The notes below the pieces were generated by a model. That model searched no databases and was not told the DNA's origin. It saw nothing but the letters and a program-made list of their open reading frames with translations. Of a stretch of 40,757 nt of DNA, positions 25,391 to 33,122 are shown piece by piece (within the stretch, counting starts at the first letter, position 1; each line of letters opens with the position of its first letter). Made by a program: the position numbers and the translations under genes. The stretch is from an uncultured Sutterella sp. (GTDB lineage Bacteria > Pseudomonadota > Gammaproteobacteria > Burkholderiales > Burkholderiaceae_F). The stretch spans positions 1 to 40,757 of the forward strand of contig USAL01000005.1 in the NCBI GenBank assembly GCA_900552545.1. The letters run 5' to 3'.

Positions 25391-26638
25391 TTACTGACGC
25401 ATCGCCGCGTCGCGGACCACCGCCTCGGGCAGCGGACCGGATTTTCTCGTCGTGCGCTCGCGCTCGAGCTGACGGTTGACGAGATCCTCATCGAGATCCA
25501 TGAACGAGAAGTCCTCCAGCGTGCCATCGACAGCGCCTGTGAACACCTTCTTCAAGGAGTCGCGGGTGATGGCGCGGCCGCCGAGACCGGCGATCACGCT
25601 GTAAATCTTGGCGTCGGTGGCGCGCAGCGCAAGCATCACGTCTTCGCTCAGAACGCCGCCGCAGCCCACGCTGAGGGCGCGGTCGAGAACAACCACCTTG
25701 GAGGCGCCCTTCACGGCCTCAGCCACGGCCGCATATGGGAACGGCCGATAGCACTTGATGCCCACGACGCCGATCTTCAGCCCCTGTTCGCGCAGCTCAT
25801 CGACGGTGTCCTTGGCCGTGCCGAGCGTCGCACCCATGGCAATGACGCGGACGTCGGCATCCTCGCAGCGATAGGTGTGCACAAGGCCGCCGGAACGACG
25901 ACCGAATTCCTTGTAGAACTCCTCCTCAACGCGCGGAAGGAGATCAAGCGCCATCTTATGCTTGATGTGCGCGAGGCACCGCACCTCGGTAAAGGCCTCA
26001 GGCCCCACCATGGCGCCGATCGAGACGGGATTGTCGGGATCGAGTTCCTGACGCGGCTCGTAGGGCGGCAGGAAGCGGTCGACCTGCTCCTGATCGGGAA
26101 CGTCGATGCGCTCGAAGGCGTGCGTGAGCACGAAGCCGTCCATGCAGACCATCACCGGAATCGAAAGCTCCTCGGCGATCTTGAAGGCCTGGATGTGCAT
26201 GTCGGCGGCCTCCTGGTTGGTCTCGGCAAAGATCTGGATCCAACCGCTGTCGCGCTGGCTGAGCGAATCCGAGTGATCGTTCCAGATGTTGATCGGCGCG
26301 CCGATGGCGCGGTTGGCGACCGTCATTACGATCGGCAGCCCCAGGCCCGAGGCGTTGTAGACGGCCTCGACCATGTAGAGCAGGCCCTGCGAGGCGGTGG
26401 CCGTGTACGCACGGGCGCCGCCCACGCTAGCGCCGATTGCCACGCTCATCGCGGCAAACTCGCTTTCAACGTTGATGTACTCGCAGTTCGGGATGAGTCC
26501 CTTGCGGGTCATCGTGCCGAGTTTTTCCACAATGTGCGTCTGCGGGGAAATCGGGTACGCACAGATGACGTCGGGACGGCACAGGGCGACGGCTTCGGCC
26601 ACACCCTGGCTGCCTTCAATTTGCTTGAGCATCAGCAA
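25391..26638 (-). CDS. porA: Pyruvate:ferredoxin oxidoreductase, alpha subunit
   Basis: A 415-residue subunit with the pyrimidine-binding domain of TPP-dependent 2-oxoacid:ferredoxin oxidoreductases. Landmarks are CAYPISPQTHIVE (about 26-38), GLLYMVEAVYNASGLGLPIV, and NRAIGAPINIWNDHSDSLS followed by RDSGWIQIFAETNQEA, all typical of the pyruvate enzymes. A transketolase C-terminal-like domain follows, with VIAMGATLGTAKDTVDELRE. Its start overlaps the end of porG by seven bases, with AAGGAG upstream. The specificity call (pyruvate rather than another 2-oxoacid) follows from these motifs and is good but not certain. Confidence 0.92.
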   Translation of the reverse strand: MLMLKQIEGSQGVAEAVALCRPDVICAYPISPQTHIVEKLGTMTRKGLIPNCEYINVESEFAAMSVAIGASVGGARAYTATASQGLLYMVEAVYNASGLGLPIVMTVANRAIGAPINIWNDHSDSLSQRDSGWIQIFAETNQEAADMHIQAFKIAEELSIPVMVCMDGFVLTHAFERIDVPDQEQVDRFLPPYEPRQELDPDNPVSIGAMVGPEAFTEVRCLAHIKHKMALDLLPRVEEEFYKEFGRRSGGLVHTYRCEDADVRVIAMGATLGTAKDTVDELREQGLKIGVVGIKCYRPFPYAAVAEAVKGASKVVVLDRALSVGCGGVLSEDVMLALRATDAKIYSVIAGLGGRAITRDSLKKVFTGAVDGTLEDFSFMDLDEDLVNRQLERERTTRKSGPLPEAVVRDAAMRQ

Positions 26639-27216
26639 TTCTCCTTAATCTGCGCCAGCTGCTGCTGAATGTGTTGATAGGCGAGTTCGGCGACCGCACC
26701 GTTGGCTTCGCCGACCTTGCCGGGGTAGCGGGCCATGTAGGCCTGCTTAATGCTCTCGAGCTTCAAGCCCCCGGTAATCGCCGCAAAGCCGGCGAGCATG
26801 GCCGCGCCGGGCAGCGGGCGGCCGATCTTTTCAAGCGCAAAGCGCGTGGCGGGCACCGTCATGACGTGCCCGGCGGGCAGACGCTGCATCAGCTGCTGCA
26901 GTCCCAGCGCCTCGGGACTCTCCGAGCTGTTGACGATGACGTAGCCGCCTTCGCGCAGACCGCCGAAAACATCCACCGATTCAAGCAGCGTCTTGTCCTG
27001 CACGAGCACCACGTCGGGCTCCTGAATCGGCTCGCGCAGGCGGATTTCCTTGGAGTCGATGCGGCAGAAGGCGACCACGGGAGCACCGGTGCGCTCCGAG
27101 CCGAAGCTCGGGAACGCCTGCGCCCAGTGCCCTTCGGTGAAGGCGGCCACGCTGAGCATCTCAGCGGCCGTGACGACGCCTTGACCTCCGCGGCCGTGAA
27201 GTCTGATTTGATACAC
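26632..27216 (-). CDS. porG: Pyruvate:ferredoxin oxidoreductase, gamma subunit
   Basis: A 194-residue subunit starting MYQIRLHGRGGQGVVTAAEM, the glycine-rich opening of all gamma domains, which probably binds CoA and contacts the alpha subunit. AFPSFGSERTGAPVVAFCRID follows as in relatives. It is the first gene of the por operon and has AAGGAG upstream. The order gamma-alpha-beta plus flavoprotein is compact and without internal terminators, so equal expression is expected. Confidence 0.92.
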   Translation of the reverse strand: MYQIRLHGRGGQGVVTAAEMLSVAAFTEGHWAQAFPSFGSERTGAPVVAFCRIDSKEIRLREPIQEPDVVLVQDKTLLESVDVFGGLREGGYVIVNSSESPEALGLQQLMQRLPAGHVMTVPATRFALEKIGRPLPGAAMLAGFAAITGGLKLESIKQAYMARYPGKVGEANGAVAELAYQHIQQQLAQIKENC

Positions 27217-27626
27217 GATAGATCTCCTTATGTACCTGAAACGATCGCGGTGGTGAGGAGTCCTGCCGCGACGTCACGCAAGCGACTGTCCGATCGCATG
27301 CCAGACGTCGCTCCAATGAAAACATGGCTTTTTCTTGCTCGTGGTATGCCAGTTTTCTCAACATTTTCAACTCTAGCAAAGATTCTCGGCAATTGTTGAG
27401 GGTTTTCCAGCTTAATTCCGTAACAATTTCGCTATGTGAAATTTCAATGATTCCCCTTCGGTGGATTGCGGATCTCGCTTTTGCGGGAGCGCTGGCGAAA
27501 GTTTCAAGGCGAAGCCTCAAATAAAATGCAAGCGCATCCTTATTTTTGACGCTTTGCGACCGGACGATCCCCTTCACTCTTTTCGGGCTTTCCCGCGATT
27601 GCCGCAAAGCACTGCGAAAAACTTCC
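27217..27626. other. Divergent promoter region, por operon and lipoprotein gene
   Basis: A 410-base gap with no credible gene; the short ORFs here have no coding signature. The centre (about 27340-27450) is A+T-rich for this genome and holds the perfect palindrome TGAAATTTCA (27437-27446), a possible operator. TAAAAT at 27522-27527 could be a -10 box for the lipoprotein gene, but I could not find convincing -35 partners on either strand. Confidence 0.4.
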
Positions 27627-28190
27627 ATGCCCAATACTTTTGCCCGCCAGTCACCTTTTTCCAGCCGTAGCGCCCGCGTGCGCTTGATCGTTCCTCTTGC
27701 CGCAGCCGCGATGCTGCTTGCCGGCTGCTCGCAGTTGGGGAGTCTTTTGAATCCCTCGGGCGACCCGATGGCTCCCGAGGGCGGCGAGCTCGTGATGACG
27801 CTCACGGGCAGCGGCACGCAGCAGTTTCAGTGCGTCTCCGACAAACAGGGCCGCTGGTGGAAATTCATCGCCCCCGACGTCAAGCTCACCGATTCGGCAG
27901 GGCGCGTGGTCGCCCACCAGGGCCCCGACTTCATCTTTCAGGCCTCCGACGGGTCGATCGCGAGCGCCCGCATCACCGGCTGGGACAAAAAGCCCAAGAG
28001 CCAGGCCGATCTTCGCGACGTCGTCTTCACCACCCGCGCGCAGGGAAAAATCACGGGTCTTCTGACGCCCATCCGTTGGGTGACCCGCACCGAGGGCAAG
28101 GGCGGACAACCGCTGACGCGCTGCTCGGCCTCGCAGCTTGGCAGCACGCTCAAGATCCCCTTTACGGCCACCTACCGGCTCTATCGCTAA
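27627..28190 (+). CDS. DUF3455-family lipoprotein
   Basis: A 187-residue exported protein. The N-terminus is basic, then comes a hydrophobic stretch ending in the lipobox LAGC (Cys33), so it should be lipid-anchored. The remainder fits the DUF3455 pattern: a GTQQFQC segment, WWKFIAPDVKLTDSAGRVVA, HQGPDFIFQASDGS, a threonine-containing core and a late FTATYRLYR. Two cysteines (in FQC and TRC) may form a disulfide. The ATG at 27627 is chosen because it gives a normal signal peptide; the frame is open 27 codons further upstream. No clear ribosome site. The function of the family is unknown to me. It stands alone, divergent from the por operon. Confidence 0.8.
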   Translation: MPNTFARQSPFSSRSARVRLIVPLAAAAMLLAGCSQLGSLLNPSGDPMAPEGGELVMTLTGSGTQQFQCVSDKQGRWWKFIAPDVKLTDSAGRVVAHQGPDFIFQASDGSIASARITGWDKKPKSQADLRDVVFTTRAQGKITGLLTPIRWVTRTEGKGGQPLTRCSASQLGSTLKIPFTATYRLYR

Positions 28191-28218
28191 GGCGCCTTCA
28201 ACAAAAGTCGCAGGCATG

Positions 28219-28268
28219 AAAAAGCGCGCCGTCCGCCGATCAATTTCGACGGAAACGACGCGCTTTTT
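28219..28268. terminator. Bidirectional terminator between lipoprotein gene and yqhA
   Basis: AAAAAGCGCG (28219-28228) pairs with CGCGCTTTTT (28259-28268), and an inner CCGTC/GACGG stem lies within. The T runs on both strands suit the two convergent genes. Confidence 0.85.
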
Positions 28269-28299
28269 GTTTGTGCGTACCAGCGGCGAGCGCTGCGGC

Positions 28300-28797
28300 T
28301 TAGTGCGTCTTCTTCGAGAGAATGTCGATGCAGCACATCACGAAGGCCGAGAGCACGAACGTGAGGTGGATGACGACGTACCAGACGAGCTTGTCGTTGG
28401 CAATCGCCTCGATGTTCATGAAGATGCGAAGCAGATGAATCGACGAGATCGCCACAATGCTCGCGGCGACCTTGTTCTTCAACGACCCCGAGTCCATCTT
28501 GCCGAGCCAGCTCAGCTTGTCGCTGCCCTCCTTTTCAATGTCTAGGCGCGAAACGAAGTTCTCGTAGCTCGAGTACATCACCATCACGATGAGTCCGCCC
28601 ACGAGCCCCATATCGATCATCGACAGAAGCGAGAGGATCAGATCAGACTCTGAGAGCTCAAAGACGTGCGGCAGCACGTGCACCACTTCCTGAAAGAACT
28701 TCAATGCCAGGGCGACGAGTGCAAGAGACAGGCCGAGAAAGACGGGCGCAATCAGCCAGCGCGCGCTGTAAAAGCAGCGCTCGAACATTTTTTCCAT
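28300..28797 (-). CDS. yqhA: YqhA/UPF0114 family membrane protein
   Basis: A 165-residue inner-membrane protein with about four spans. It matches the YqhA family nearly end to end: RWLIAPVFLGLSLALVALAL in span 1, FFQEVVHVLPHVFELSESDL after it, MDSGSLKNKVAASIVAISS between the middle spans, and VIHLTFVLSAFVMCCIDIL at the end. The family is widespread in proteobacteria; its role is not established. No ribosome site is evident before the ATG. It is transcribed alone, with its own terminator. Confidence 0.92.
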   Translation of the reverse strand: MEKMFERCFYSARWLIAPVFLGLSLALVALALKFFQEVVHVLPHVFELSESDLILSLLSMIDMGLVGGLIVMVMYSSYENFVSRLDIEKEGSDKLSWLGKMDSGSLKNKVAASIVAISSIHLLRIFMNIEAIANDKLVWYVVIHLTFVLSAFVMCCIDILSKKTH

Positions 28798-29199
28798 CGG
28801 TTGGTTGGTCGTGTAAAAAAGGTTTCAGAGGTTTCGGGGGATCCGACAGAAGGCTCATCGGGGCTCACCAATCATAAGCCGAGCGCAGCGCCGGAGCAGC
28901 CATCAGGGGGCCGTCAAGGAGAAGTAAATCTGCCACGGATGCGCGCAAAAGAAAAGGCGCGCGAGCCCGGCAAATGGTGAAAATTTGCAAATGCGCAAAA
29001 CCCTTGGGACGGGCGGCGAGGCTTTGCGGCCGGATTTCAAAAAACCCCCCGAAATAGTCACAAACCCCAATAAAATCAAGGATCCTCACAATGCCTAGCA
29101 AATGTACGGGCTTGGAAAGGGATTGTTAAATCAGGTAAAATTGAGCGTTTTCGTCAAGAATTTGACGAGCCTGTTGTACGAAAGGTTTCTGGAGGATTT
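28798..29199. other. Divergent intergenic region, yqhA and DUF1801-like gene
   Basis: A 402-base gap. The plus-strand half contains a promoter candidate (listed separately) and a GGAGG ribosome site for the gene at 29200. Short minus-strand ORFs here do not look coding. The rest shows nothing I can name. Confidence 0.5.
29112..29141 (+). promoter_or_regulatory. Sigma-70-like promoter candidate
   Basis: TTGGAA (29112-29117), an 18-base spacer and TAAAAT (29136-29141) lie about 58 bases before the start codon at 29200, in an A+T-rich patch. Both boxes are close to consensus for this G+C-rich genome. Confidence 0.5.
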
Positions 29200-30072
29200 A
29201 TGGTAGGTGCTACGGTTCTGGGCGTCTTCCTGCAGGGATTGCCGCATGATCGTCGCGTTGCTATGGCCCGCGTGGCGAGCCTCATCCGCCGCGCCGCGCG
29301 CGGCGTCCGGGAAAGCAAGCGCTTCGGCCTTGTTTTCTACGAATTGAACGGCGGCCCGCTCTTTGCTCTTGAGAGCCGCGAAAAGTCGCTCACGCTCTAC
29401 GTTGCTGAAAAATCCGTCGTCGATGAGATGGCCGATAAGTTCAAAGGCTACGATCCCGAACACAGCCTCATTCACTTCAACGACTTGAACCGTCTTCCGC
29501 TTCCGGACATTGAAAAGATTGTACGCGCGAGCGTGCTCGTGCGCCGCGAGCGCGGCACGGTTCCCGCCCAGGCCGAGATTCTCGAGCTCTGGGACGTCAA
29601 GGAAGAGGAAGCGGCGGTCGCCCCGCCCGTGGTGCGCATCTCGATGCGCACGGCCGATGACGAGGCCGCCGAAGCCGCCGCCAAGGCCGAGGCCGAGCGC
29701 ATCGCCCTGGAAAACAAGAAGATTCTTCGTCCCACCAAGCCCGAAAAGAGCTTGGTGCAGAAGCGTCAGGCAGCCGCTGCTGCCGCCGCCAAGGCTGGCG
29801 ACAAGCCCGCCCGCAAGACCTCGCGCACCTCGAGCCGCTCGAAGAGCGCCTCGACCGCTGCCAAAAAGGCCGCCAAGGCCAACGAATCCGAGCCTGTGGT
29901 AACGATCGTTCTGGACGCTGTTGAAGCCAAAACGGCGACGCACACCCGCAAGACGACCGTCAAGAGCACGACGGTGAAGAAGACCGAAGCCAAGCCCGTG
30001 ACCGCCGCTGCGGCCGCAGGCGCCACGCGCCGCTGCGCGTCCAAGGCCAAGTCGGCTGCGGCTGCCGCCTAG
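29200..30072 (+). CDS. DUF1801-like domain fused to histone-H1-like Ala/Lys-rich tail
   Basis: A 290-residue protein in two parts. Residues about 1-125 look like a DUF1801/YdhG-type domain: an early helical part (DRRVAMARVASLIRRAARGV), then FGLVFYELNGGPLFAL, SLTLYVAEKSVV and a late LPLPDIEKIVRASV. Residues about 155-290 are low complexity, made almost only of Ala, Lys, Thr, Ser, Arg and Pro (for example STAAKKAAKANESEP), resembling the basic tails of bacterial histone-H1-like and AlgP-like proteins that bind DNA or RNA. A strong GGAGG ribosome site and a -35/-10 candidate precede it and a terminator follows, so it is an independent, probably well-expressed gene. The function is unknown; nucleic-acid binding is inference from the tail. 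Confidence 0.75.
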   Translation: MVGATVLGVFLQGLPHDRRVAMARVASLIRRAARGVRESKRFGLVFYELNGGPLFALESREKSLTLYVAEKSVVDEMADKFKGYDPEHSLIHFNDLNRLPLPDIEKIVRASVLVRRERGTVPAQAEILELWDVKEEEAAVAPPVVRISMRTADDEAAEAAAKAEAERIALENKKILRPTKPEKSLVQKRQAAAAAAAKAGDKPARKTSRTSSRSKSASTAAKKAAKANESEPVVTIVLDAVEAKTATHTRKTTVKSTTVKKTEAKPVTAAAAAGATRRCASKAKSAAAAA

Positions 30073-30133
30073 CGCTTGAAGAAAAAGGGGCCGGCTTTTC
30101 TTTCCAAAGGAAAGCGCCCCGCACAAAAACCGA

Positions 30134-30185
30134 CGGGCCCGCAGGGCGCCGTGCTCGGCACGGCATCCGGGGCCCGCAGTTTTTT
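30134..30185 (+). terminator. Intrinsic terminator after the DUF1801-like gene
   Basis: CGGGCC pairs with GGCCCG around a strong inner hairpin GCCGTGC-tcg-GCACGGC, followed by CAG and six T (30180-30185). Confidence 0.75.
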
Positions 30186-30254
30186 CCCGCCGCTTTCTCT
30201 CCTCCAGATGTTCTTTCCTCTTTTTCAGATCCTTTCATGACCCGGAGCACCCCT

Positions 30255-30560
30255 ATGAACGCACCGAACGACGGCAGCCCCGATGCGGCCCTTCCTGCGT
30301 CCGATCTTGAGGCTGATCCCGCGGCAGCGCCCGCGGCCTGGTACGGCCCCGACGGCTCGATCGTCTCCTGCACGGAAAAGGTCAAGGTGCTCGAGGAAAA
30401 CTGGCGCGAGCTGCGCGCGGCGCTTCAGGACGCTCTGGACGACGCCGTGCTCATGGGCTGCACCGCGGCGCAGTTTAAAAGCGAATACAAGCGCCTCATC
30501 GACGCCCTCGAATGCGACTATGCCGAACAAGCCCCGAGCGGGCCGACGGCAGGGAAATAA
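30255..30560 (+). CDS. Conserved small protein of unknown function
   Basis: A 101-residue soluble protein. After a flexible, Ala/Pro/Asp-rich start it has the segment WYGPDGSIVSCTEKVKVLEE and then an amphipathic helical part with DALDDAVLMGCTAAQF and YKRLIDALECDY. From memory, similar short proteins with the PDG..SC.EK and DA..DA.LMGC features occur in many beta-proteobacteria, but I know no function. The ATG at 30255 is preferred to the one at 30237 because GGAG lies seven bases before it. It is flanked by terminators, so it is a single-gene unit. Confidence 0.7.
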   Translation: MNAPNDGSPDAALPASDLEADPAAAPAAWYGPDGSIVSCTEKVKVLEENWRELRAALQDALDDAVLMGCTAAQFKSEYKRLIDALECDYAEQAPSGPTAGK

Positions 30561-30671
30561 GGCAAGGAAGAACCGCAGCCTTTGATCCGCCGACCATTTT
30601 CTTCCCCAAATGAAAAAGAGCCCGACCGCGTTCTTTCAAACGTGTCGAGCTCCCTCAAAAATAGAAAGCGC

Positions 30672-30706
30672 AAAGGCCGCCCGTTCATTCTGAAGGCGGC
30701 CTTTTT
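30672..30706. terminator. Intrinsic terminator between convergent genes
   Basis: AAAGGCCGCC (30672-30681) pairs with GGCGGCCTTT (30695-30704) and ends in five T on the plus strand. On the minus strand the T run is only three, so it serves the plus-strand gene better. Confidence 0.8.
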
Positions 30707-30731
30707 ACTTTCAAATGCGTTCAGACGCTTT

Positions 30732-31481
30732 TTACTGCGCGAACCACTTCTCGTAGATCTTCTTGTCGATGCCTTCGGCGCAGACCGCGTCGTAGCCCTT
30801 GTTGAGCGCATCAAGAAGCTCTTTGTTGCCCTTCTTGACGGCAAAGCCGTACTGCTGGGAGTCTTCGAGCACCGGCTGCAGCTGCAGGGACTTGGCCGCA
30901 CGCGGCTGCATCTTCATGAAGTAGGCAAGCACCGGACGGTCGTGAATGACGGCCGAGACGTGGCCGATCTGAAGCGCCATGAAGGCCTCGTTGGTGCCGT
31001 TGAAGGTCTGCACCGCGGCGCCCGGAATGCTCTTGGCCTTTTCCGCACCGGTCGTGCCGATCTGCACGGCCACGTGCGCGTTGGCAAGCGACTTGAAGTC
31101 GGGATACTTCTTGGCGTCGCTCTTTTTGACGATCATCGAAAGACCGGCCGTGTAGTAGGGCTTGGTGCACTCGACGCGCGCCGCACGCTCGGGGGTGATC
31201 GACACGCCCGCGGCCACGACGTCGATCGAGCCGGCGGCAAGTCCCGGGATCAGGGCGTCAAAGCCCATGTTCACGACCTCAATGTCGTAGCCCGCCTTGT
31301 CGGCGATGGCGCGGATGAGATCGATGTCGTAGCCCACGAACTCGCGGGTCTTCGTGTCCATGAACTCAAAAGGCGCGAAGGTCGGTTCGGTGCCCACGCG
31401 AAGGGTGTCGCGCGCATCGGCTGCCGTGGCGGCAAGCCCGGCAGCGGCGCAGCATGCAATCAGGATTTTCTTCAGAAGCAT
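30732..31481 (-). CDS. Periplasmic amino-acid-type solute-binding protein (orphan)
   Basis: A 249-residue SBP family 3 protein, like GlnH, ArtJ or HisJ. A signal peptide (about 1-23, cleavage near ADA) is followed by RVGTEPTFAPFEFMD, the FVGYDIDLIRAIADKAG ligand-binding segment, VAAGVSITPERA, and VQIGTTGAEKAKS in the second lobe. Arg residues in SITPERA and the Asp of HDRPVLAYF sit where family members hold the alpha-amino and carboxyl groups of a polar amino acid. The lone Cys pair (VECTKP and AVCAEG) may form a disulfide. No permease or ATPase gene adjoins, so it must pair with a transporter encoded elsewhere or act as a sensor. No ribosome site is obvious. Confidence 0.88.
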   Translation of the reverse strand: MLLKKILIACCAAAGLAATAADARDTLRVGTEPTFAPFEFMDTKTREFVGYDIDLIRAIADKAGYDIEVVNMGFDALIPGLAAGSIDVVAAGVSITPERAARVECTKPYYTAGLSMIVKKSDAKKYPDFKSLANAHVAVQIGTTGAEKAKSIPGAAVQTFNGTNEAFMALQIGHVSAVIHDRPVLAYFMKMQPRAAKSLQLQPVLEDSQQYGFAVKKGNKELLDALNKGYDAVCAEGIDKKIYEKWFAQ

Positions 31482-31798
31482 GATGTAAAGAGCAATGGAT
31501 GCCGGCGAAAAAGGCTAAGGATACCTGCGGCATCAGAAAAATTGGAAAACCTTGAGGACGAAAAAGACGGCAGGCGCGAGTTCCCCGTTGAGCTTCAATG
31601 CGCCCGCAGCCTTCCTCAAAAGTGCTTGACGTCTGATGATACGCCTCGCGCGTCGCCCTCGCCTTTGTCGCCCCCTTTACTCAAGACATTGACAAAATAG
31701 TGCAAGTCCGACGATGCCGGCCGACCCGCCGTACTTGGTGCGCCTGCCGGCACCTGGCGTTTTTTCATGAGTACAACGCATTTTTGGAGCGCCCCGCC
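31482..31798. other. Divergent intergenic region, solute-binding protein and DUF362 gene
   Basis: A 317-base gap. A perfect -35 box TTGACA stands at 31689-31694 on the plus strand, but the expected -10 position is poor. At 31739-31768 the plus strand has GGTGC/GCACC and CGCC/GGCG pairings ending in six T, a weak terminator-like structure 31 bases before the DUF362 start. No gene is seen. Confidence 0.4.
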
Positions 31799-32893
31799 AT
31801 GAGTGAGCACTATGATTTCCCGTCGGCCCCTGAATCAGCCCCTGAAGGCCGCCGCGGCATTCAGCGCCGCGAACTCGTCAGCCTGGCGCTTGCCGCAGGA
31901 CTTGCCGCATCCGCCGGCGGCGTTGCGGCCGCCGCAGAGAATTCCCAAAGAATGACAACGATGACAGACACTTTCAAACAAGCTCCCGTCGTGGGCTGCA
32001 AGCGCGTTGCCCCCGACGCCCCGGGCGCCAAGGCCAAGGTCTACTTCTCACCGCGCATTGACGCCGAGACGCTCTTAAAGCTCTATTCCCTCGTCAACGA
32101 AGGCATCTACGGGCACACCGCCATCAAGCTGCACACGGGCGAAAAGCACGGCCCCAACATCCTGCCGCGCGAGCTCGTCAAGGCCTTCCAGGCGACCATT
32201 CCCGACAGCGCCATCGTCGAGACCAACACGCTCTACAAGGGCGACCGCTACACCACCGAGCAGCACCTTGAAACGCTCAAGGTCAACGGCTGGACGTTCT
32301 GCCCGGTCGACATCATGGACGCCCACGGCACGGTGAACCTCCCGGTGCGCGGCGGCCATCACTTCAAGGAAGTCTCCATGGGCGGCTCGATCGTCAACTA
32401 CGACTCGATGATCGTGCTCACGCACTTCAAGGGCCACGCCATGGGCGGCTACGGCGGCTCGATGAAAAACATCGCCATCGGCTGCGCCGACGGCCGCATC
32501 GGCAAGCAGCAGGTGCATGCCGTGAGCGACGTCAACCTTCCCTGGGACCAGTGGCCCGGCAAGGAACAGCTGATGGAAACGATGAGCGAATCGGCCAAGG
32601 CCGTGATCGACCATTTCGGCAAGCACATCGTCTTCATCAACGTGCTGCGCCGCATGTCGGTCGACTGCGACTGCGCCGGCACGACCGCGGCCGAGCCCAC
32701 GATTCCCGACATCGGCATCCTCGCCTCGACCGACCTGCTCGCCATCGATCAGGCGAGCTGCGACCTCGTCTACGCGAGCGCGAGCAACCATGATCTCGTC
32801 GAGCGCATCGAGTCGCGCCACGGCCTGCATCAGCTGGCCTACATGCGCGAGCTCAAGATGGGCAGCGACCGCTACGCCCTGATCGAGGTCTAA
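31799..32893 (+). CDS. Tat-exported DUF362 protein without ferredoxin insert
   Basis: A 364-residue protein. The N-terminus has a twin-arginine signal (GIQRRELVSLALAAGLAASA, Arg23-Arg24), so a folded, probably cofactor-bearing protein is exported. The body fits DUF362: VYFSPRIDAETLLKLYSLV, then AIKLHTGEKHG, VETNTLYKGDRYTT, LTHFKGHAMGGYGGSMKN and IAIGCADGRIGKQQVH, and the late VDCDCAG (Cys290, Cys292) with PDIGILASTDLLAIDQASC. Many relatives carry a CxxCxxC ferredoxin segment after the GKxxxH motif; here that place is short and has no such cysteines. The ATG at 31799 has GGAG upstream. An inner in-frame ATG pair (Met52, Met55) just after the signal could give a cytoplasmic form. It is followed by a terminator. 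Function unknown. Confidence 0.82.
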   Translation: MSEHYDFPSAPESAPEGRRGIQRRELVSLALAAGLAASAGGVAAAAENSQRMTTMTDTFKQAPVVGCKRVAPDAPGAKAKVYFSPRIDAETLLKLYSLVNEGIYGHTAIKLHTGEKHGPNILPRELVKAFQATIPDSAIVETNTLYKGDRYTTEQHLETLKVNGWTFCPVDIMDAHGTVNLPVRGGHHFKEVSMGGSIVNYDSMIVLTHFKGHAMGGYGGSMKNIAIGCADGRIGKQQVHAVSDVNLPWDQWPGKEQLMETMSESAKAVIDHFGKHIVFINVLRRMSVDCDCAGTTAAEPTIPDIGILASTDLLAIDQASCDLVYASASNHDLVERIESRHGLHQLAYMRELKMGSDRYALIEV

Positions 32894-32940
32894 ACAGCCG
32901 CCGCAGACGTCTCTCAGCCCTTTCTGGAGCGCAGAGAGAC

Positions 32941-32981
32941 AAAGCCGCAGCGCCTTCCTGTTGAAGGCCTGCGGCTTTTTT
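32941..32981 (+). terminator. Intrinsic terminator after the DUF362 gene
   Basis: AAAGCCGCAG (32941-32950) pairs with CTGCGGCTTT around an inner GCCTTC/GAAGGC stem and ends in six T. It separates this gene from pat. Confidence 0.88.
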
Positions 32982-33122
32982 CGTCAGGGCCTTTTGTCGG
33001 GGCTTTTTTCGCCCGTTCCGTCGCCCGCAAGCATCCCCTCGGGCGAGGCCCGCGACACCATTAAAATGCCCCTTTGAATTCCGCAAGAATTTTCCAACGC
33101 AACACCTTCAGCCACACTCTCC

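Noticed and set aside
24464..26668. A 734-codon plus-strand open frame opposite the por genes
   Set aside because: Its translation is rich in His, Arg, Gly and Ala with no domain, and it runs exactly antisense to porA and porB, whose motifs are unambiguous. It is a frame shadow of G+C-rich coding DNA.
28865..29101. Minus-strand 78-codon ORF upstream of yqhA
   Set aside because: It lacks a ribosome site, its product shows no fold-like pattern, and it overlaps the divergent promoter region; chance ORF is more likely.
29810..30072. Tandem coding repeats in the DUF1801-like tail as a DNA repeat array or CRISPR-like element
   Set aside because: The repetition is at the amino-acid level (Ala/Lys/Thr/Ser) inside one intact reading frame; there are no equal-length DNA repeats with spacers.
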